64,000 bases of DNA from Micrococcaceae bacterium (lineage in GTDB: Bacteria; Actinomycetota; Actinomycetes; Actinomycetales; Micrococcaceae), in assembly GCA_013393415.1 (NCBI GenBank), contig JABXHI010000028.1:1-64000 (forward strand), written 5' to 3'. Position numbers and translations under genes: made by a program. Of this stretch, positions 54,243-63,645 are shown in pieces. Positions within the stretch are counted from its first letter, which is position 1. Every line of letters begins with the position of its first letter. Below the pieces are notes generated by a model. The model was not told the origin of the DNA. It worked only from the letters and a program-made list of their open reading frames with translations, and made no database searches.

Positions 54243-54632
54243 ATGGCAAAAATGTCCACCGAAGAACTCTTGGATCAGTTCAAAGAGCTATCCCTGCTAG
54301 AACTCTCCGAATTCATCAAGGCCTTTGAAGAAGAATTCGACGTAACCGCTGCTGCTCCAGTTGCTGTCGCTGCTGGCGCACCAGCCGGCGGTGGCGACGA
54401 AGGCGACGCTGCTGAAGAGCAGACCGAATTCGACGTCGTCCTCGAATCCGCTGGCGATGCCAAGATCGGTGTCATCAAGGAAGTACGCGCTCTGACCTCC
54501 CTGGGTCTGAAAGACGCAAAAGACCTCGTTGACGCTGCTCCGAAGGAAGTTCTCGAAGGCGTTGACAAGGCTGCCGCAGACGCTGCCAAAGAAGCTCTGG
54601 AAGGCGCAGGCGCTACCGTAACCGTGAAGTAG
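54243..54632 (+). CDS. rplL: Ribosomal protein L7/L12
   Basis: A 129-residue L12: N-terminal dimer domain ([32 protein letters not shown]), Ala/Gly hinge, and C-terminal domain [41 protein letters not shown] that recruits translation GTPases. AAGGAG 8 bases before ATG 54243 sets the start, not the upstream ATG at 54195. Confidence 0.96.
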   Translation: MAKMSTEELLDQFKELSLLELSEFIKAFEEEFDVTAAAPVAVAAGAPAGGGDEGDAAEEQTEFDVVLESAGDAKIGVIKEVRALTSLGLKDAKDLVDAAPKEVLEGVDKAAADAAKEALEGAGATVTVK

Positions 54633-54674
54633 TTTTCCGGCCCTTACGGTCAGCATCAGCTCTGATCGAATTTC

Positions 54675-54716
54675 AACCTCGTCCCCGCTGCATAATGTAG
54701 CGGGGACGAGGTTTTT
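54675..54716 (+). terminator. Rho-independent terminator after rplL
   Basis: AACCTCGTCCCCGCT (54675-54689) pairs perfectly with 54699-54713; a T-run (54712-54716) follows. A strong intrinsic terminator. Confidence 0.93.
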
Positions 54717-54893
54717 CTCATTCCTCATACTTGCTCGACCCAGCACATTCCTCCGCCCGTAAGGCGCGATATGTGTCGCCGTTACCTATTAGTTGCCGAT
54801 TATTCACCAGATAGATGTCAGCAACTTCAGTGCGGGTAACATCAGCCGCGTACAAACGGTAGATTCCAACAAACTTCTAGGCGAGGAATGGTT

Positions 54894-55421
54894 ATGAAAT
54901 GTGCCTTCGTCCGTCACGGACGCACCGAGTGGAACAAGAAACGACTCCTGCAGGGGCGTACAGATAACCCGCTCAGTGCCGAAGGCTACTTTGAAGCCAC
55001 CAAAGCAGCGCAAAGTCTGCAACGCATAGGCCATTGGCACGCCGTATATTCCTCCCCGCTGATGCGTTCGGTACAAACCGCCCAACGGATCGCCGAGATC
55101 CTGGCAATCGCGAGGGTGCACAAACAAGCCGATCTCGTTGAACGAGATTTCGGACCCGCCGAAGGCATTCACCTTGGTGACTTCGACGATGAAACACGCA
55201 ACGAGTTGATCTGTGCCGTTGAGACCGACCAAGAAGTGCAAGACCGTGCGCTCCACGCATTCCGCTATATCGCCGAACGTCACCGTGGCAAAAACGTAAT
55301 CCTCGTTGGTCATGGTGCGCTGTTTCGGCTGGGCCTCTCGGCAGCTCTCGGCTACGATCACCCGCCGATTTTCAACGGTGACATCTGTGAATTTCCATCA
55401 GAGATGTTTCAGAATATTTAG
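54894..55421 (+). CDS. Histidine phosphatase family protein
   Basis: A 175-residue phosphoglycerate-mutase-like phosphatase with intact catalysis: FVRHGRTEWN (RHG), LQGRTDNPLSAEG, YSSPLMRSVQTA, VERDFGPAEGI (acid Glu) and LVGHGALFR (second His). Start 54894 has GAGGA 6 bases before it; ATG 54888 is too close. Substrate unknown; its position before the RpiR gene (stop to start 3 bases) suggests a sugar phosphate or nucleotide. Confidence 0.85.
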   Translation: MKCAFVRHGRTEWNKKRLLQGRTDNPLSAEGYFEATKAAQSLQRIGHWHAVYSSPLMRSVQTAQRIAEILAIARVHKQADLVERDFGPAEGIHLGDFDDETRNELICAVETDQEVQDRALHAFRYIAERHRGKNVILVGHGALFRLGLSAALGYDHPPIFNGDICEFPSEMFQNI

Positions 55422-55424
55422 CCG

Positions 55425-56315
55425 ATGATGAGACCTATGTTCCAACAGACCACCCCAAAAACTCGACGGTCACTCATCGGTCATCTGCGTGCCGCTATCC
55501 CGCAACTGTCACCCACCGAACAGCGCGTCGTCGAAGCTCTACTCTTTGATATCGATCGCATCGCTCACTGCAGTGCCATGGCTATCGCGAAAACGGCCAA
55601 CACATCATCCGCGACCGTCGTGAGAACAGCACAAAAACTTGGCTACACCGGATACAACGACCTGCGCAGCGAAGTCATTAGATTGGGAATGCAGGAACCC
55701 GGACAGGGCAGCGGTGTCGACAGTTCGGCGCCACCAAGCGATGACGTCATGGATGAGGTTTTCGATACGGCAACAGACGGACTCCGGACTGCCTCAGACA
55801 CATTGGACCGTCAGCAATTTTCTCAAGCAGTGGATACGCTTGATGCTGCGAAGAAGATCCTATTCATTGGGTCCGGTGAATCTTCCATGCCCGCACAAGA
55901 GGCAGCGCTGCGCTTCATGATGTATGGGCGTGACGCATCTGCCCCCACAGACGTCTTGCAACAACAATTCGGGGCACGCCTTTTGACCGAACGAGACGCC
56001 GTTGTCGCGGTCAGTTTCAGTGGTGCGAATAAACACACCCTTGAAGCGGTCGAGACCGCAAAAATCACTCGAGTACCAGTGATAGGAATTACCAGCACCA
56101 CGCTCTCTCCACTTGCTGAGCTCACCAACACCTTATTAGTGGTGGCGTCACCCACCACATCGACTGATCCGTTGGTCGGACGCATAGCGCACTCGTTGGT
56201 CCTGAATGGACTCAATCAGGCGGTTCTGCGCAGACAGCAACCACAAGCCTTCGGTCCATCCGATGCACTCGCTGACGTGTTCGCGCGGACGCTCAAGGAA
56301 CAGCAAGAAAAGTAG
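55425..56315 (+). CDS. RpiR/MurR-family regulator with SIS domain
   Basis: A 296-residue regulator. The N-terminal HTH (LSPTEQRVVEALLFDIDRIAHCSAMAIAKTANTSSATVVRTAQKLGYTGYNDLR) and C-terminal SIS domain (ILFIGSGESSMPAQEAALRFM, AVSFSGANKHTLEAVETAK, PVIGITSTTLSPLAELTN) are complete. SIS domains sense phosphosugars, so it likely detects a phosphorylated intermediate handled by the phosphatases and importer beside it. It begins 3 bases after the phosphatase gene. Confidence 0.88.
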   Translation: MMRPMFQQTTPKTRRSLIGHLRAAIPQLSPTEQRVVEALLFDIDRIAHCSAMAIAKTANTSSATVVRTAQKLGYTGYNDLRSEVIRLGMQEPGQGSGVDSSAPPSDDVMDEVFDTATDGLRTASDTLDRQQFSQAVDTLDAAKKILFIGSGESSMPAQEAALRFMMYGRDASAPTDVLQQQFGARLLTERDAVVAVSFSGANKHTLEAVETAKITRVPVIGITSTTLSPLAELTNTLLVVASPTTSTDPLVGRIAHSLVLNGLNQAVLRRQQPQAFGPSDALADVFARTLKEQQEK

Positions 56316-56465
56316 TACGCGTCACGCAGCTATAGTCATAGTTTCTTGAGACTTCACCTCGGTTAGAGGGCCTCGACATGTAGCGTTCACCTTCATTCGT
56401 TGCAATGACGTATGTAAGCAGATTACGAACGAAAAGAAATCTTGTAACGAGGTGAGGTTTTAGCA

Positions 56466-57179
56466 TTGCAGCCCACAGTGCAAGTAGCGAACTTGCCGAA
56501 TTTTAGGTCACTACCTGGTCAATCGGCGGCCAAAGTGTTTCGCTCTGGTGCGCTGTCAGAGCTGACCCAGGCTGGCAGCGAGCAGCTAGCAGGACATGGC
56601 ATCGGCTGTGTCGTGGATCTGCGGGAACCATATGAAATCGCAGCATCTCCTGACCAGACACACGAAATGCGCTATGTGAATGTGCCGCTTTATCGCGGTC
56701 AGGTGCCTCTGGCTGCTGCGATCGATGATGTCTACAGGGTGTTGCTGATGGAACGTGGTCATCAAATCGCTATGGCAGTTCAAACCATCAGCCAACATTT
56801 GGACCAACACGTTGTCGTGCACTGTAAAGCCGGCAAAGACCGTACCGGGCTCGTGGTCGCACTGGTGCTGGCAGCCGTGGGCATTGCTGAATCAGAGATC
56901 ATCGCCGACTACGAGCAGTCGGCGAGTAATCTCTCTGCGACGTATCGACAACACATGACACAGCAGCTGGAAGTAGAATTGGCAGATAATCCGACGGGCT
57001 TGCAGGCGGCAATGCACCTCCACATGGCATCGCCCGGCGCAGCCATCCAGCGAGCACTGCAGCTCGTCAAGACGAAGCACGGTTCTGCGGCACACTACCT
57101 CTCGTCACACGGTGTTACTGGTGACGACCTGGCAACACTCAGCAACCATTTTGTGTCACGGAGCGCAGCAGCATGGTAA
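56466..57179 (+). CDS. Tyrosine/dual-specificity phosphatase-like protein
   Basis: A 237-residue protein of the MptpB/LipA-like group: N-terminal LPNFRSLPGQSAAKVFRSGAL, DLREPYEI (general-acid region) and the P-loop HCKAGKDRTG with C120. The HCX5R signature with Lys-Asp after Gly suggests phosphoinositide or phosphosugar substrates as well as phosphotyrosine. TTG start with GAGGTGAGG 8 bases before it. No signal peptide: it acts in the cytoplasm. It overlaps the next gene by 7 bases. Confidence 0.82.
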   Translation: MQPTVQVANLPNFRSLPGQSAAKVFRSGALSELTQAGSEQLAGHGIGCVVDLREPYEIAASPDQTHEMRYVNVPLYRGQVPLAAAIDDVYRVLLMERGHQIAMAVQTISQHLDQHVVVHCKAGKDRTGLVVALVLAAVGIAESEIIADYEQSASNLSATYRQHMTQQLEVELADNPTGLQAAMHLHMASPGAAIQRALQLVKTKHGSAAHYLSSHGVTGDDLATLSNHFVSRSAAAW

Positions 57180-57979
57180 CCCCACACGTGCGCTTGGTTC
57201 AGATCACGGATGTGCACCTGACCGGGCCCGACCAGCTGCTCTTCGACCGTGTTGATACGTGGCAACAATTCTGCACTGCACTGTCGGCAGCTGGACATTT
57301 CAACCCCGACGGGGTGCTTGTGACCGGTGACGTCTATGACAAAGACCAGGCTATGACGGCACAGTTCACTACGTTGATCGAAACGGCTCAGCACGAACTG
57401 GGCTGCCCGGTGATCCTGCTGCCGGGCAATCATGACACCCCACCCACGTGGCAACTCGAGCACGTGAATGCTGATTCTGTCGGACCCGAACCGGGGGACA
57501 GTATTCACACCATCCGCGGGCTACGCATCATCAGTCTCAACACCCACGGTCAACAAGTTCTGCAAGGACATTTAACTGCTGAACAACTCAGATGGCTTGG
57601 GGCCGAGCTGGAGACGACCGCGATCGCTGGCACCGTGATCGCCATGCACCATCCACCGGTACCAACCGCACACGAGTTTCTGTCGACGGTTGGGCTTGCC
57701 GACCCCTCGTGCTTGGCGCAGGTGCTCAACAGCTCAGATGTTCGACTCATCGTCAGCGGACACCTGCATTTTCAAACTGCCGCGATGCTCGGTTCCATCC
57801 CAGTGTGGAGCGGACCGGCGCTGGCCTATCAACAAAACGCCTACGCACCAGCAGGAACACTGCAAGGACTACAACAGCCCGGCATCAGCATTATAGACGT
57901 ATTCGAAGACACGCACGCTGTTGTACCAGTGCCACTTATGACCTCAGCAACGCTTTTCACCCGACCCATCCCTCAATAA
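57173..57979 (+). CDS. Calcineurin-like metallophosphoesterase
   Basis: A 268-residue class-III phosphodiesterase-type enzyme with all five metal motifs: QITDVHLT, LVTGDVYD, LPGNHD, MHHPP and SGHLHFQ. Related to CpdA/Icc and glycerophosphodiesterase (GpdQ-like) enzymes. No signal peptide, so it works on an imported or internal phosphodiester. The ATG overlaps the phosphatase stop by 7 bases; the ABC importer follows 40 bases later. Confidence 0.86.
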   Translation: MVTPHVRLVQITDVHLTGPDQLLFDRVDTWQQFCTALSAAGHFNPDGVLVTGDVYDKDQAMTAQFTTLIETAQHELGCPVILLPGNHDTPPTWQLEHVNADSVGPEPGDSIHTIRGLRIISLNTHGQQVLQGHLTAEQLRWLGAELETTAIAGTVIAMHHPPVPTAHEFLSTVGLADPSCLAQVLNSSDVRLIVSGHLHFQTAAMLGSIPVWSGPALAYQQNAYAPAGTLQGLQQPGISIIDVFEDTHAVVPVPLMTSATLFTRPIPQ

Positions 57980-58019
57980 ATCCGATCACCCACCCTCGTA
58001 TTTCACCAAGGAGCACACC

Positions 58020-59048
58020 GTGAAACGTTTTACCAAAGCTGCCCTCCCATTCGTTGTTGTCTCAGCGCTCGCACTGGCGGGATGTTCATCCGATGACGCG
58101 GATACCGCGAATGCTGAAGGCTCCTCAGACGCACTGTCAGGTACGGTCACCCTCTACACTTCCGAGCCCCAAGAAAAGATCGATGAGATCATCGCAGGCT
58201 TCACCGAGCAACACCCGGACGTCACCGTGGAAACCTTCCGCGCGGGCACCGGTGAACTCACAGCACGTATCGCCACAGAACAAGAAACCGGTGAAGTCCA
58301 GGCGGACGTCTTGCTTGCCGCAGATGTACCAACATTTGAAGCCTACGTAGAAGACGACATGCTCGCACCATTGGAAGTCGACAACGTCACTGAACTCGAC
58401 GAAACCTACGTCGATTCCGAGGGCTACTGGGTGGGAACTCGTGTGATCCCGACGGTGCTGGCCTACAACACCGATGTTGTTGATAGCCCACCGGAATCAT
58501 GGCAGGAACTCACCGACGAAGAGTATGCAGGTCAGATTTCCATGCCAAACCCTGATGTCTCGGGTGCTGCCGCTTTCAACGCTGCCGTGTGGCTCGATGA
58601 CGAAAATCTCGGTGAAGACTGGCTCGATGATGTGATGGATAATGACCCAACCATCCTGGAATCCAATGGTCCCGTTGGACAGGCAGTGGCTGATGGCACC
58701 ACCGGTGTCGGTGTGGTGGTCGATTATCTGGCACGCGAACTCGGCGAACAGGGCTCACCCATTGATCTGGTGTACCCAACCGATGGTGCACCCTATGTTT
58801 CCCAGCCGGCCGGAGTATTTTCGGATACAGAAAACCCAGAAGTGGCCAACGCATTCATCGATTACCTGATCTCCGAAGAGGGTCAGACCACTGCTGTCGA
58901 ACAGTCCTACCTCCCGGTCCGCTCGGACGTTGGCGTCCCCGAAGGTGCTCCAGAAATGGACGATCTTGAACTGCTCGATCCAGATCTCGACCACATCGCT
59001 GAGATCCAATCCGAATCCGTCGATCACTTCAACTCACTGCTGAACTAA
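58020..59048 (+). CDS. ABC importer solute-binding lipoprotein (Fbp/Afu/Phn type)
   Basis: A 342-residue binding protein with lipobox LALAGCSS. Type-2 fold: VTLYTSEPQEKIDEIIAGFTEQHPDV, FRAGTGELTARIATEQETGEVQADVLLAADVPTFEAY, and NPEVANAFIDYLISEEGQ. Such proteins were long called iron(III)-binding but also include hexose-phosphate (AfuA) and 2-aminoethylphosphonate binders. The TyrTyr pair expected for ferric ligands is not obvious. AAGGAG precedes the GTG. Phosphatase neighbours favour a phosphorylated ligand. Confidence 0.87.
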   Translation: MKRFTKAALPFVVVSALALAGCSSDDADTANAEGSSDALSGTVTLYTSEPQEKIDEIIAGFTEQHPDVTVETFRAGTGELTARIATEQETGEVQADVLLAADVPTFEAYVEDDMLAPLEVDNVTELDETYVDSEGYWVGTRVIPTVLAYNTDVVDSPPESWQELTDEEYAGQISMPNPDVSGAAAFNAAVWLDDENLGEDWLDDVMDNDPTILESNGPVGQAVADGTTGVGVVVDYLARELGEQGSPIDLVYPTDGAPYVSQPAGVFSDTENPEVANAFIDYLISEEGQTTAVEQSYLPVRSDVGVPEGAPEMDDLELLDPDLDHIAEIQSESVDHFNSLLN

Positions 59049-59055
59049 GCACCAC

Positions 59056-60780
59056 ATGATTGAAACCAAACCCACACCCCAAGACCACGCTGTGCACGGT
59101 GCCTCGCAGAATCGAGCACCGTCCAACGCACCACGCGCGGGCCGATCGCGGACACGATTCAGCGGACCAGACGGACTGGGTGTGTTCCGCCTTACCGTCA
59201 TCGTCGGACTGATCGGAGTCGTCATTGTTCCTTTGATCGCCACAGTGGCGATGGGAACCAGGGCAGACTTCGGTCAGCTCCTCGCCGATCCCGCTGTACA
59301 CGAAGCCACCCAGAACTCACTGGTATCTTCGGCCGTATCGGCGCTTGCAGCAACCGGCTTGGGTGTGGTGTTTGCAATCATCTTTGAACGGTTCACGTTC
59401 CCCGGCCAAAACCTTTTGCGCTGGTTTCTGCTCATACCCTTCCTCATTCCGCCCTTTATCGGGGCGATGTCATGGATGGCGCTGCTGGGCGTTAACGGGC
59501 CCGCCAATCAATTGCTCGAACAGCTGGGGATCGACCACACCTTTTCGATATTTGGCGGGGCAGGCGTCATCTTTTTGCTAACGGTGCATTCCTATCCTGT
59601 GGCGTATCTCGTGGTCTCAGCTGCCATGCGCCAAGTGCCGGGCAACTTGGAAGAAGCCGCCCGCATGTCTGGTGGCGGTTCGTGGACCGTACTGCGCACG
59701 GTCACCTTGCCACTTATCAGGCCGGGCATGACGGCCGCGTTCATGCTGACCTTTGTCTCAAATCTCTCGGACTTCGGCATTCCGGCGCTGATTGGACTCC
59801 CGGAACGGTATACAACCTTGACGACACTGGTCTATCGTGAGCTCTCATCGCCTGCCACGACAAACCCGTTGCCACAGGTTTCGTCGATTGCCATGGTGCT
59901 CATGGTGGTCGCACTCGTGGCGATTCTGGCCCGGCGAGGCCGTTCCGGAGCCACTCAGGTCATCGCCTCCGCGTCGGCCCGGCAAGATCACACCGGTGTG
60001 TTCGGCTACGTGGCCATGGGGTTGACATGGCTGTGGGTTATCGTGGTCTCCATCCTGCCGCTGTTTGCACTTGCCACACAGGCGCTCCTCCCGGCACCGG
60101 GGCTCGCGTTTACCCCCGAGAACATCACGTTGGACAACATCACGTCGGCGGTGACCTCGCCGACGGCCGTGACCGGTATACAGAATTCCGTGATGTTGGC
60201 CGGTGGCGCCGCGGTCATCGCCACGGCTCTCGGGCTCGCCGTCGCACTGTTGCTATCACGTACCACACACCCCACGAACCCATCGATCGATGTGATTGCG
60301 AATCTGCCCCAGGCCCTGCCCGGACTCGTGATTGCGGTCGGGTGGCTCCTCGTGGCACCCGCGCTAGGGATCTTTAACTCACCGATCGTGATCTTACTGG
60401 CGTATGTGATGGCCTTTTTGGCGCTGGTGGTCCAACAACTGCGTGGCCCGTTAGCGACCGTGTCAGCAACACTCGAAGAAGCCGCGACAATCTCCGGCGC
60501 ATCGCGGCTACGTGCCCTCATTGGTATCACCGGACGGATTGTGGTGCCCGTTGTGATCACGGGGGCGATGATGGTCTTCCTCACCGCCGTGCGAGAGCTG
60601 ACCATTTCCATTTTGCTTGTGGCACCGGGCTCACAAACACTGGGTGTCGCGATTTTCAATTTACAACAAGCAGGCAACTATAACGCGGCGTCGGCATTGG
60701 CCCTACTCGTAGCCATAGTGGGAATCGTGGGGCTGAGCATCACCGCTGCCGTAGCTTCGAAACGACAAGGAAATGCATAA
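59056..60780 (+). CDS. ABC importer permease, fused two-domain
   Basis: A 574-residue permease made of two fused units of six helices. The EAA loops are EEAARMSGGGSWTVLRTVTLPLIRPGM and EEAATISGASRLRALIGITGRIVVPVV. A basic, Arg/Pro-rich N-terminal tail of about 35 residues lies in the cytoplasm. Its stop overlaps the ATPase ATG (ATAATGG). Confidence 0.88.
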   Translation: MIETKPTPQDHAVHGASQNRAPSNAPRAGRSRTRFSGPDGLGVFRLTVIVGLIGVVIVPLIATVAMGTRADFGQLLADPAVHEATQNSLVSSAVSALAATGLGVVFAIIFERFTFPGQNLLRWFLLIPFLIPPFIGAMSWMALLGVNGPANQLLEQLGIDHTFSIFGGAGVIFLLTVHSYPVAYLVVSAAMRQVPGNLEEAARMSGGGSWTVLRTVTLPLIRPGMTAAFMLTFVSNLSDFGIPALIGLPERYTTLTTLVYRELSSPATTNPLPQVSSIAMVLMVVALVAILARRGRSGATQVIASASARQDHTGVFGYVAMGLTWLWVIVVSILPLFALATQALLPAPGLAFTPENITLDNITSAVTSPTAVTGIQNSVMLAGGAAVIATALGLAVALLLSRTTHPTNPSIDVIANLPQALPGLVIAVGWLLVAPALGIFNSPIVILLAYVMAFLALVVQQLRGPLATVSATLEEAATISGASRLRALIGITGRIVVPVVITGAMMVFLTAVRELTISILLVAPGSQTLGVAIFNLQQAGNYNAASALALLVAIVGIVGLSITAAVASKRQGNA

Positions 60781-61886
60781 TGGCCAAGCTGACGCTGTCA
60801 GATCTCGAACACGTCTATCCCAATGGACATCGTGGACTCATCGACATTAACCTACAAATCCAACCGGGGGAGTTCATCACCTTGGTCGGGCCATCAGGCT
60901 CCGGGAAAACCACGTTGCTACGGACCCTGGCCGGCTTTTTTCAGCCCAGCGCAGGTAGCATCAACATCGGTGACACACTCGTTGCGGGCGACAAAACATG
61001 GGTGAGCCCCGAGCGACGCGATCTGGGCATGGTGTTTCAGGAACACGCAGTCTGGCCCCACATGACGGTCTTTCAAAATGTCGCCTATCCGCTCAAACGC
61101 AAGCGGTTCGCCGCAGCCGATATCGCCCAACACGTCACAGCAGTACTGGAAGATGTTGGGATGGCCGAGCACATGAAGAAAAAACCCACCGCACTTTCGG
61201 GTGGCCAGCGTCAGCGCGTTGCATTAGCCCGCGCCATGGTAGCCCAACCCCAAGCCCTGCTGTTAGACGAAGCGCTGTCAGCACTGGACGAACCCCTGCG
61301 GGCACGGTTACGTCAGCAGTTGCGACGTCTTACGATGGAAGAAGGTCTCACGACCGTCCACGTCACACACGACCGTTCCGAGGCGTTGGCGCTTGCCGAC
61401 CGGGTCATCGTGCTAAATCGGGGGCGTATTGTGCAAGATGCGTCACCCGCAGAGATCCTGACGAAGCCGGCAAATTCATTTGTGGCCGCATTCATGTCTG
61501 ATGCAGCAGTACTGCAGGGGTCCTGGACCAACGGAACATTTTATCCTGACGACAAAGGTCTCTATATCCAGCCGGATGCTCTAGCCTCCCAGCCCCAGCG
61601 GGAAATAACTGGGGTTCGGTGTGTGGCGACCGTCGCTCCGGAAGATATCCGTTTGGAAACGATTGGCGCTCATCAGCCTGCTGACACAACCGTGGGTACT
61701 GTGACCTCAGTTCTTGCCGTGAGATTCGGGACAGAGCTGACCGTTACCTGGTCCGGCGGCGAGTTCGAAGTCTACGCTCCCGTGGGCGCGATGATTCCGA
61801 AGATATCAGATCGGGTAGCGGTGCACTTTGATCGGGTGCATGTGTTCCAGGATTCGGCGATGACGACTCATGCGGTACATGCTTAG
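60780..61886 (+). CDS. ABC importer ATPase with TOBE-like domain
   Basis: A 368-residue ATPase of the FbpC/PotA/PhnT class: Walker A GPSGSGKTTLLR, MVFQEHAVWPHMTV, signature LSGGQRQRVALARAMVAQPQALLLDEALSALDEPLR, VTHDRSEALALADR, and a C-terminal regulatory TOBE-like domain from about 265 (VRCVATVAPEDIRLETIGA). Last gene of the importer operon; converges with mobA, 4-base overlap. Confidence 0.9.
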   Translation: MAKLTLSDLEHVYPNGHRGLIDINLQIQPGEFITLVGPSGSGKTTLLRTLAGFFQPSAGSINIGDTLVAGDKTWVSPERRDLGMVFQEHAVWPHMTVFQNVAYPLKRKRFAAADIAQHVTAVLEDVGMAEHMKKKPTALSGGQRQRVALARAMVAQPQALLLDEALSALDEPLRARLRQQLRRLTMEEGLTTVHVTHDRSEALALADRVIVLNRGRIVQDASPAEILTKPANSFVAAFMSDAAVLQGSWTNGTFYPDDKGLYIQPDALASQPQREITGVRCVATVAPEDIRLETIGAHQPADTTVGTVTSVLAVRFGTELTVTWSGGEFEVYAPVGAMIPKISDRVAVHFDRVHVFQDSAMTTHAVHA

Positions 61887-62509
61887 AATGTGATCCCCGC
61901 GTCGAGGGCATCTTGATACGTATCCAGATCTGCTACGGCCATTTCATCCACCTCGAGTATGTGATGGTGCGTGTCTCGCAACGTTGGCATGAGACCAGCG
62001 TTGAGCGCCGGTTCGGCAAAGAGACGATCTGCCAGACCACGCGGGATATACGACAACAGTGGCTGCAGTCGTCCACCAGCTTGAGCCATCACAGCCTTCG
62101 GTGTCTGTGAATCACAATGATGGGCCACCAGTTGATCCATGCCGAGCCCGATGAAGGGCATGTCGGCGCCCAATATGAACACGCCAGCGTGTTGCGTCGC
62201 TGGACCGAACTGTTGGCTAAAGTACTGCAGACCGGCGCGCACCGCCATGTAGGGGCCGGATTGTGGCGGTTCTTCATATACCGTGGCGATGTTTCCGGTG
62301 GGCAGAGCGGCCGGCCCGACGACGACGAGTTGCTCAGGACGCACTGCCTGGGTTGCAGCCTCTATAACCCGGGTGAGCACGCGCTTTCCGTCCAAGACCA
62401 ACAGCGGTTTATCCACGGTTGATTTCGGGGAACTGGCGTGCAACCGTGACGAGGCCCCGCCGGCTAAAATCATGGCGAACAGCTCAAGGTCCTGGCTTGG
62501 GTCCACCAT
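61883..62509 (-). CDS. mobA: Molybdenum cofactor guanylyltransferase-like protein
   Basis: A 208-residue nucleotidyltransferase. AMILAGGASSRLHASSPKSTVDKPLLVLDGKRVL holds the nucleotide-binding LAGG loop and a Lys, longer than the usual MobA loop; VFILGADMPFIGLG is the metal-site motif and PLLSYIPRGLADRLF the C-terminal part. It adds GMP (or CMP, as MocA) to molybdopterin; the loop insert leaves the specificity open. ATG 62509 overlaps the moaA stop; a longer frame would lie within moaA. Confidence 0.82.
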   Translation of the reverse strand: MVDPSQDLELFAMILAGGASSRLHASSPKSTVDKPLLVLDGKRVLTRVIEAATQAVRPEQLVVVGPAALPTGNIATVYEEPPQSGPYMAVRAGLQYFSQQFGPATQHAGVFILGADMPFIGLGMDQLVAHHCDSQTPKAVMAQAGGRLQPLLSYIPRGLADRLFAEPALNAGLMPTLRDTHHHILEVDEMAVADLDTYQDALDAGITF

Positions 62510-63531
62510 TAGCCCCCGATGGCACTCATACTGCGCTCGGGCTGGACGAAGCCCGGCATGCCCAGCCCAGTTTTGGTTTGTCCGTGAGCTTTGGGCTTGT
62601 GCCACATGGCCTCACGCCACGCATCAGCAATTGCCTCATCCGATGAACCATCGCGAAGCAGTTCCATGAGATCCGTCTCCGTGTGGGAGAACAAACACGA
62701 GCGAACCTTGGCATCTGCGGTGAGCCGTGTACGCGTGCATTCAGCACAAAATGGTTCGGTCACCGAGGCAATAATGCCAACTGTTCCGAGCACCTCACCG
62801 GTGGCCGGATCCGCCACATTGAACAGTTCAGCAGGCGCCGAACCGCGTGGTGCTTCATGCGGGGTGAGAGTATAGGTCTGGGAAATTTGTTCGCGGATTT
62901 CAGCAGCGGTGACCATATTGGCACGCTTCCAACTCTGGTCGGCGTCAAGCGGCATCTGTTCAATAAAACGTAGTTTGTAGCCGTGCGCGAGTGACCATGT
63001 CAACAACTCTGCAGCCTGAGTGTCATTGATACCTCGAAGCAGGACGGCGTTGATCTTAATTGGACCCAAGCCTGCGGCTTTTGCCGAATGCAGGCCTGAG
63101 AGCACCTTGGTCAATCGGTCGCGTCGGGTGATCTTGGCAAACGTTTCCGGACACACCGTATCGAGCGAGACGTTGATCCGAGACAGACCGGCGGCCACCA
63201 GGTCATCGACCTTCCGTTCCAGATTGATGCCATTGGTAGTCATCGACAGGTCAACGTCGGGATGCTTCGAATGCACGCCGTCCAATATATCTACCAGATC
63301 AGCACGGACGAGGGGCTCGCCACCGGTGAAACGAATTTCATCGATACCCAGCTGACTGATCCCAATGTCAGCCAACCGAATGACCTCGTGTGCGGTGAGC
63401 ATGTCGTCTTTTTTCAGCCAGTCCAGTCCTTCAGCAGGCATACAGTATTGGCACCGCAGATTACATTTATCGATCAACGACATGCGTAGGTCGGTTGCGG
63501 TGCGGCCAAATTGATCAATTAAGCCAGTCAA
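62509..63531 (-). CDS. moaA: GTP 3',8-cyclase (MoaA)
   Basis: A 340-residue radical SAM enzyme starting molybdopterin synthesis from GTP. N-terminal cluster CNLRCQYC, RFTGGEPLVR and the C-terminal cluster with CAECTRTRLTADAKVRSCLF; the C-terminal GG of ...SAIGG, needed for radical reaction, is present. TTG 63531 has AAGGAG 6 bases before it; the frame is open 70 codons further upstream, without homology. It overlaps mobA by one base at the stop and is divergent from moaC. Confidence 0.93.
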   Translation of the reverse strand: MTGLIDQFGRTATDLRMSLIDKCNLRCQYCMPAEGLDWLKKDDMLTAHEVIRLADIGISQLGIDEIRFTGGEPLVRADLVDILDGVHSKHPDVDLSMTTNGINLERKVDDLVAAGLSRINVSLDTVCPETFAKITRRDRLTKVLSGLHSAKAAGLGPIKINAVLLRGINDTQAAELLTWSLAHGYKLRFIEQMPLDADQSWKRANMVTAAEIREQISQTYTLTPHEAPRGSAPAELFNVADPATGEVLGTVGIIASVTEPFCAECTRTRLTADAKVRSCLFSHTETDLMELLRDGSSDEAIADAWREAMWHKPKAHGQTKTGLGMPGFVQPERSMSAIGG

Positions 63532-63645
63532 TGACTGCTCCTTACCGTCGCAACGGAGAATTATTGCGCGGAATGTTGAGGCTATGAGGTCGTATTTCGC
63601 TTTATAGTTAGTGTAGACCCTCAGATGAGTGGATGAAAGGGAGCG

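Noticed and set aside
58020-61886. Iron(III) importer FbpABC
   Set aside because: The fold class fits, but no clear Tyr-Tyr iron site is visible and the phosphatase and SIS-regulator neighbours fit a phosphorylated ligand better. Not excluded.
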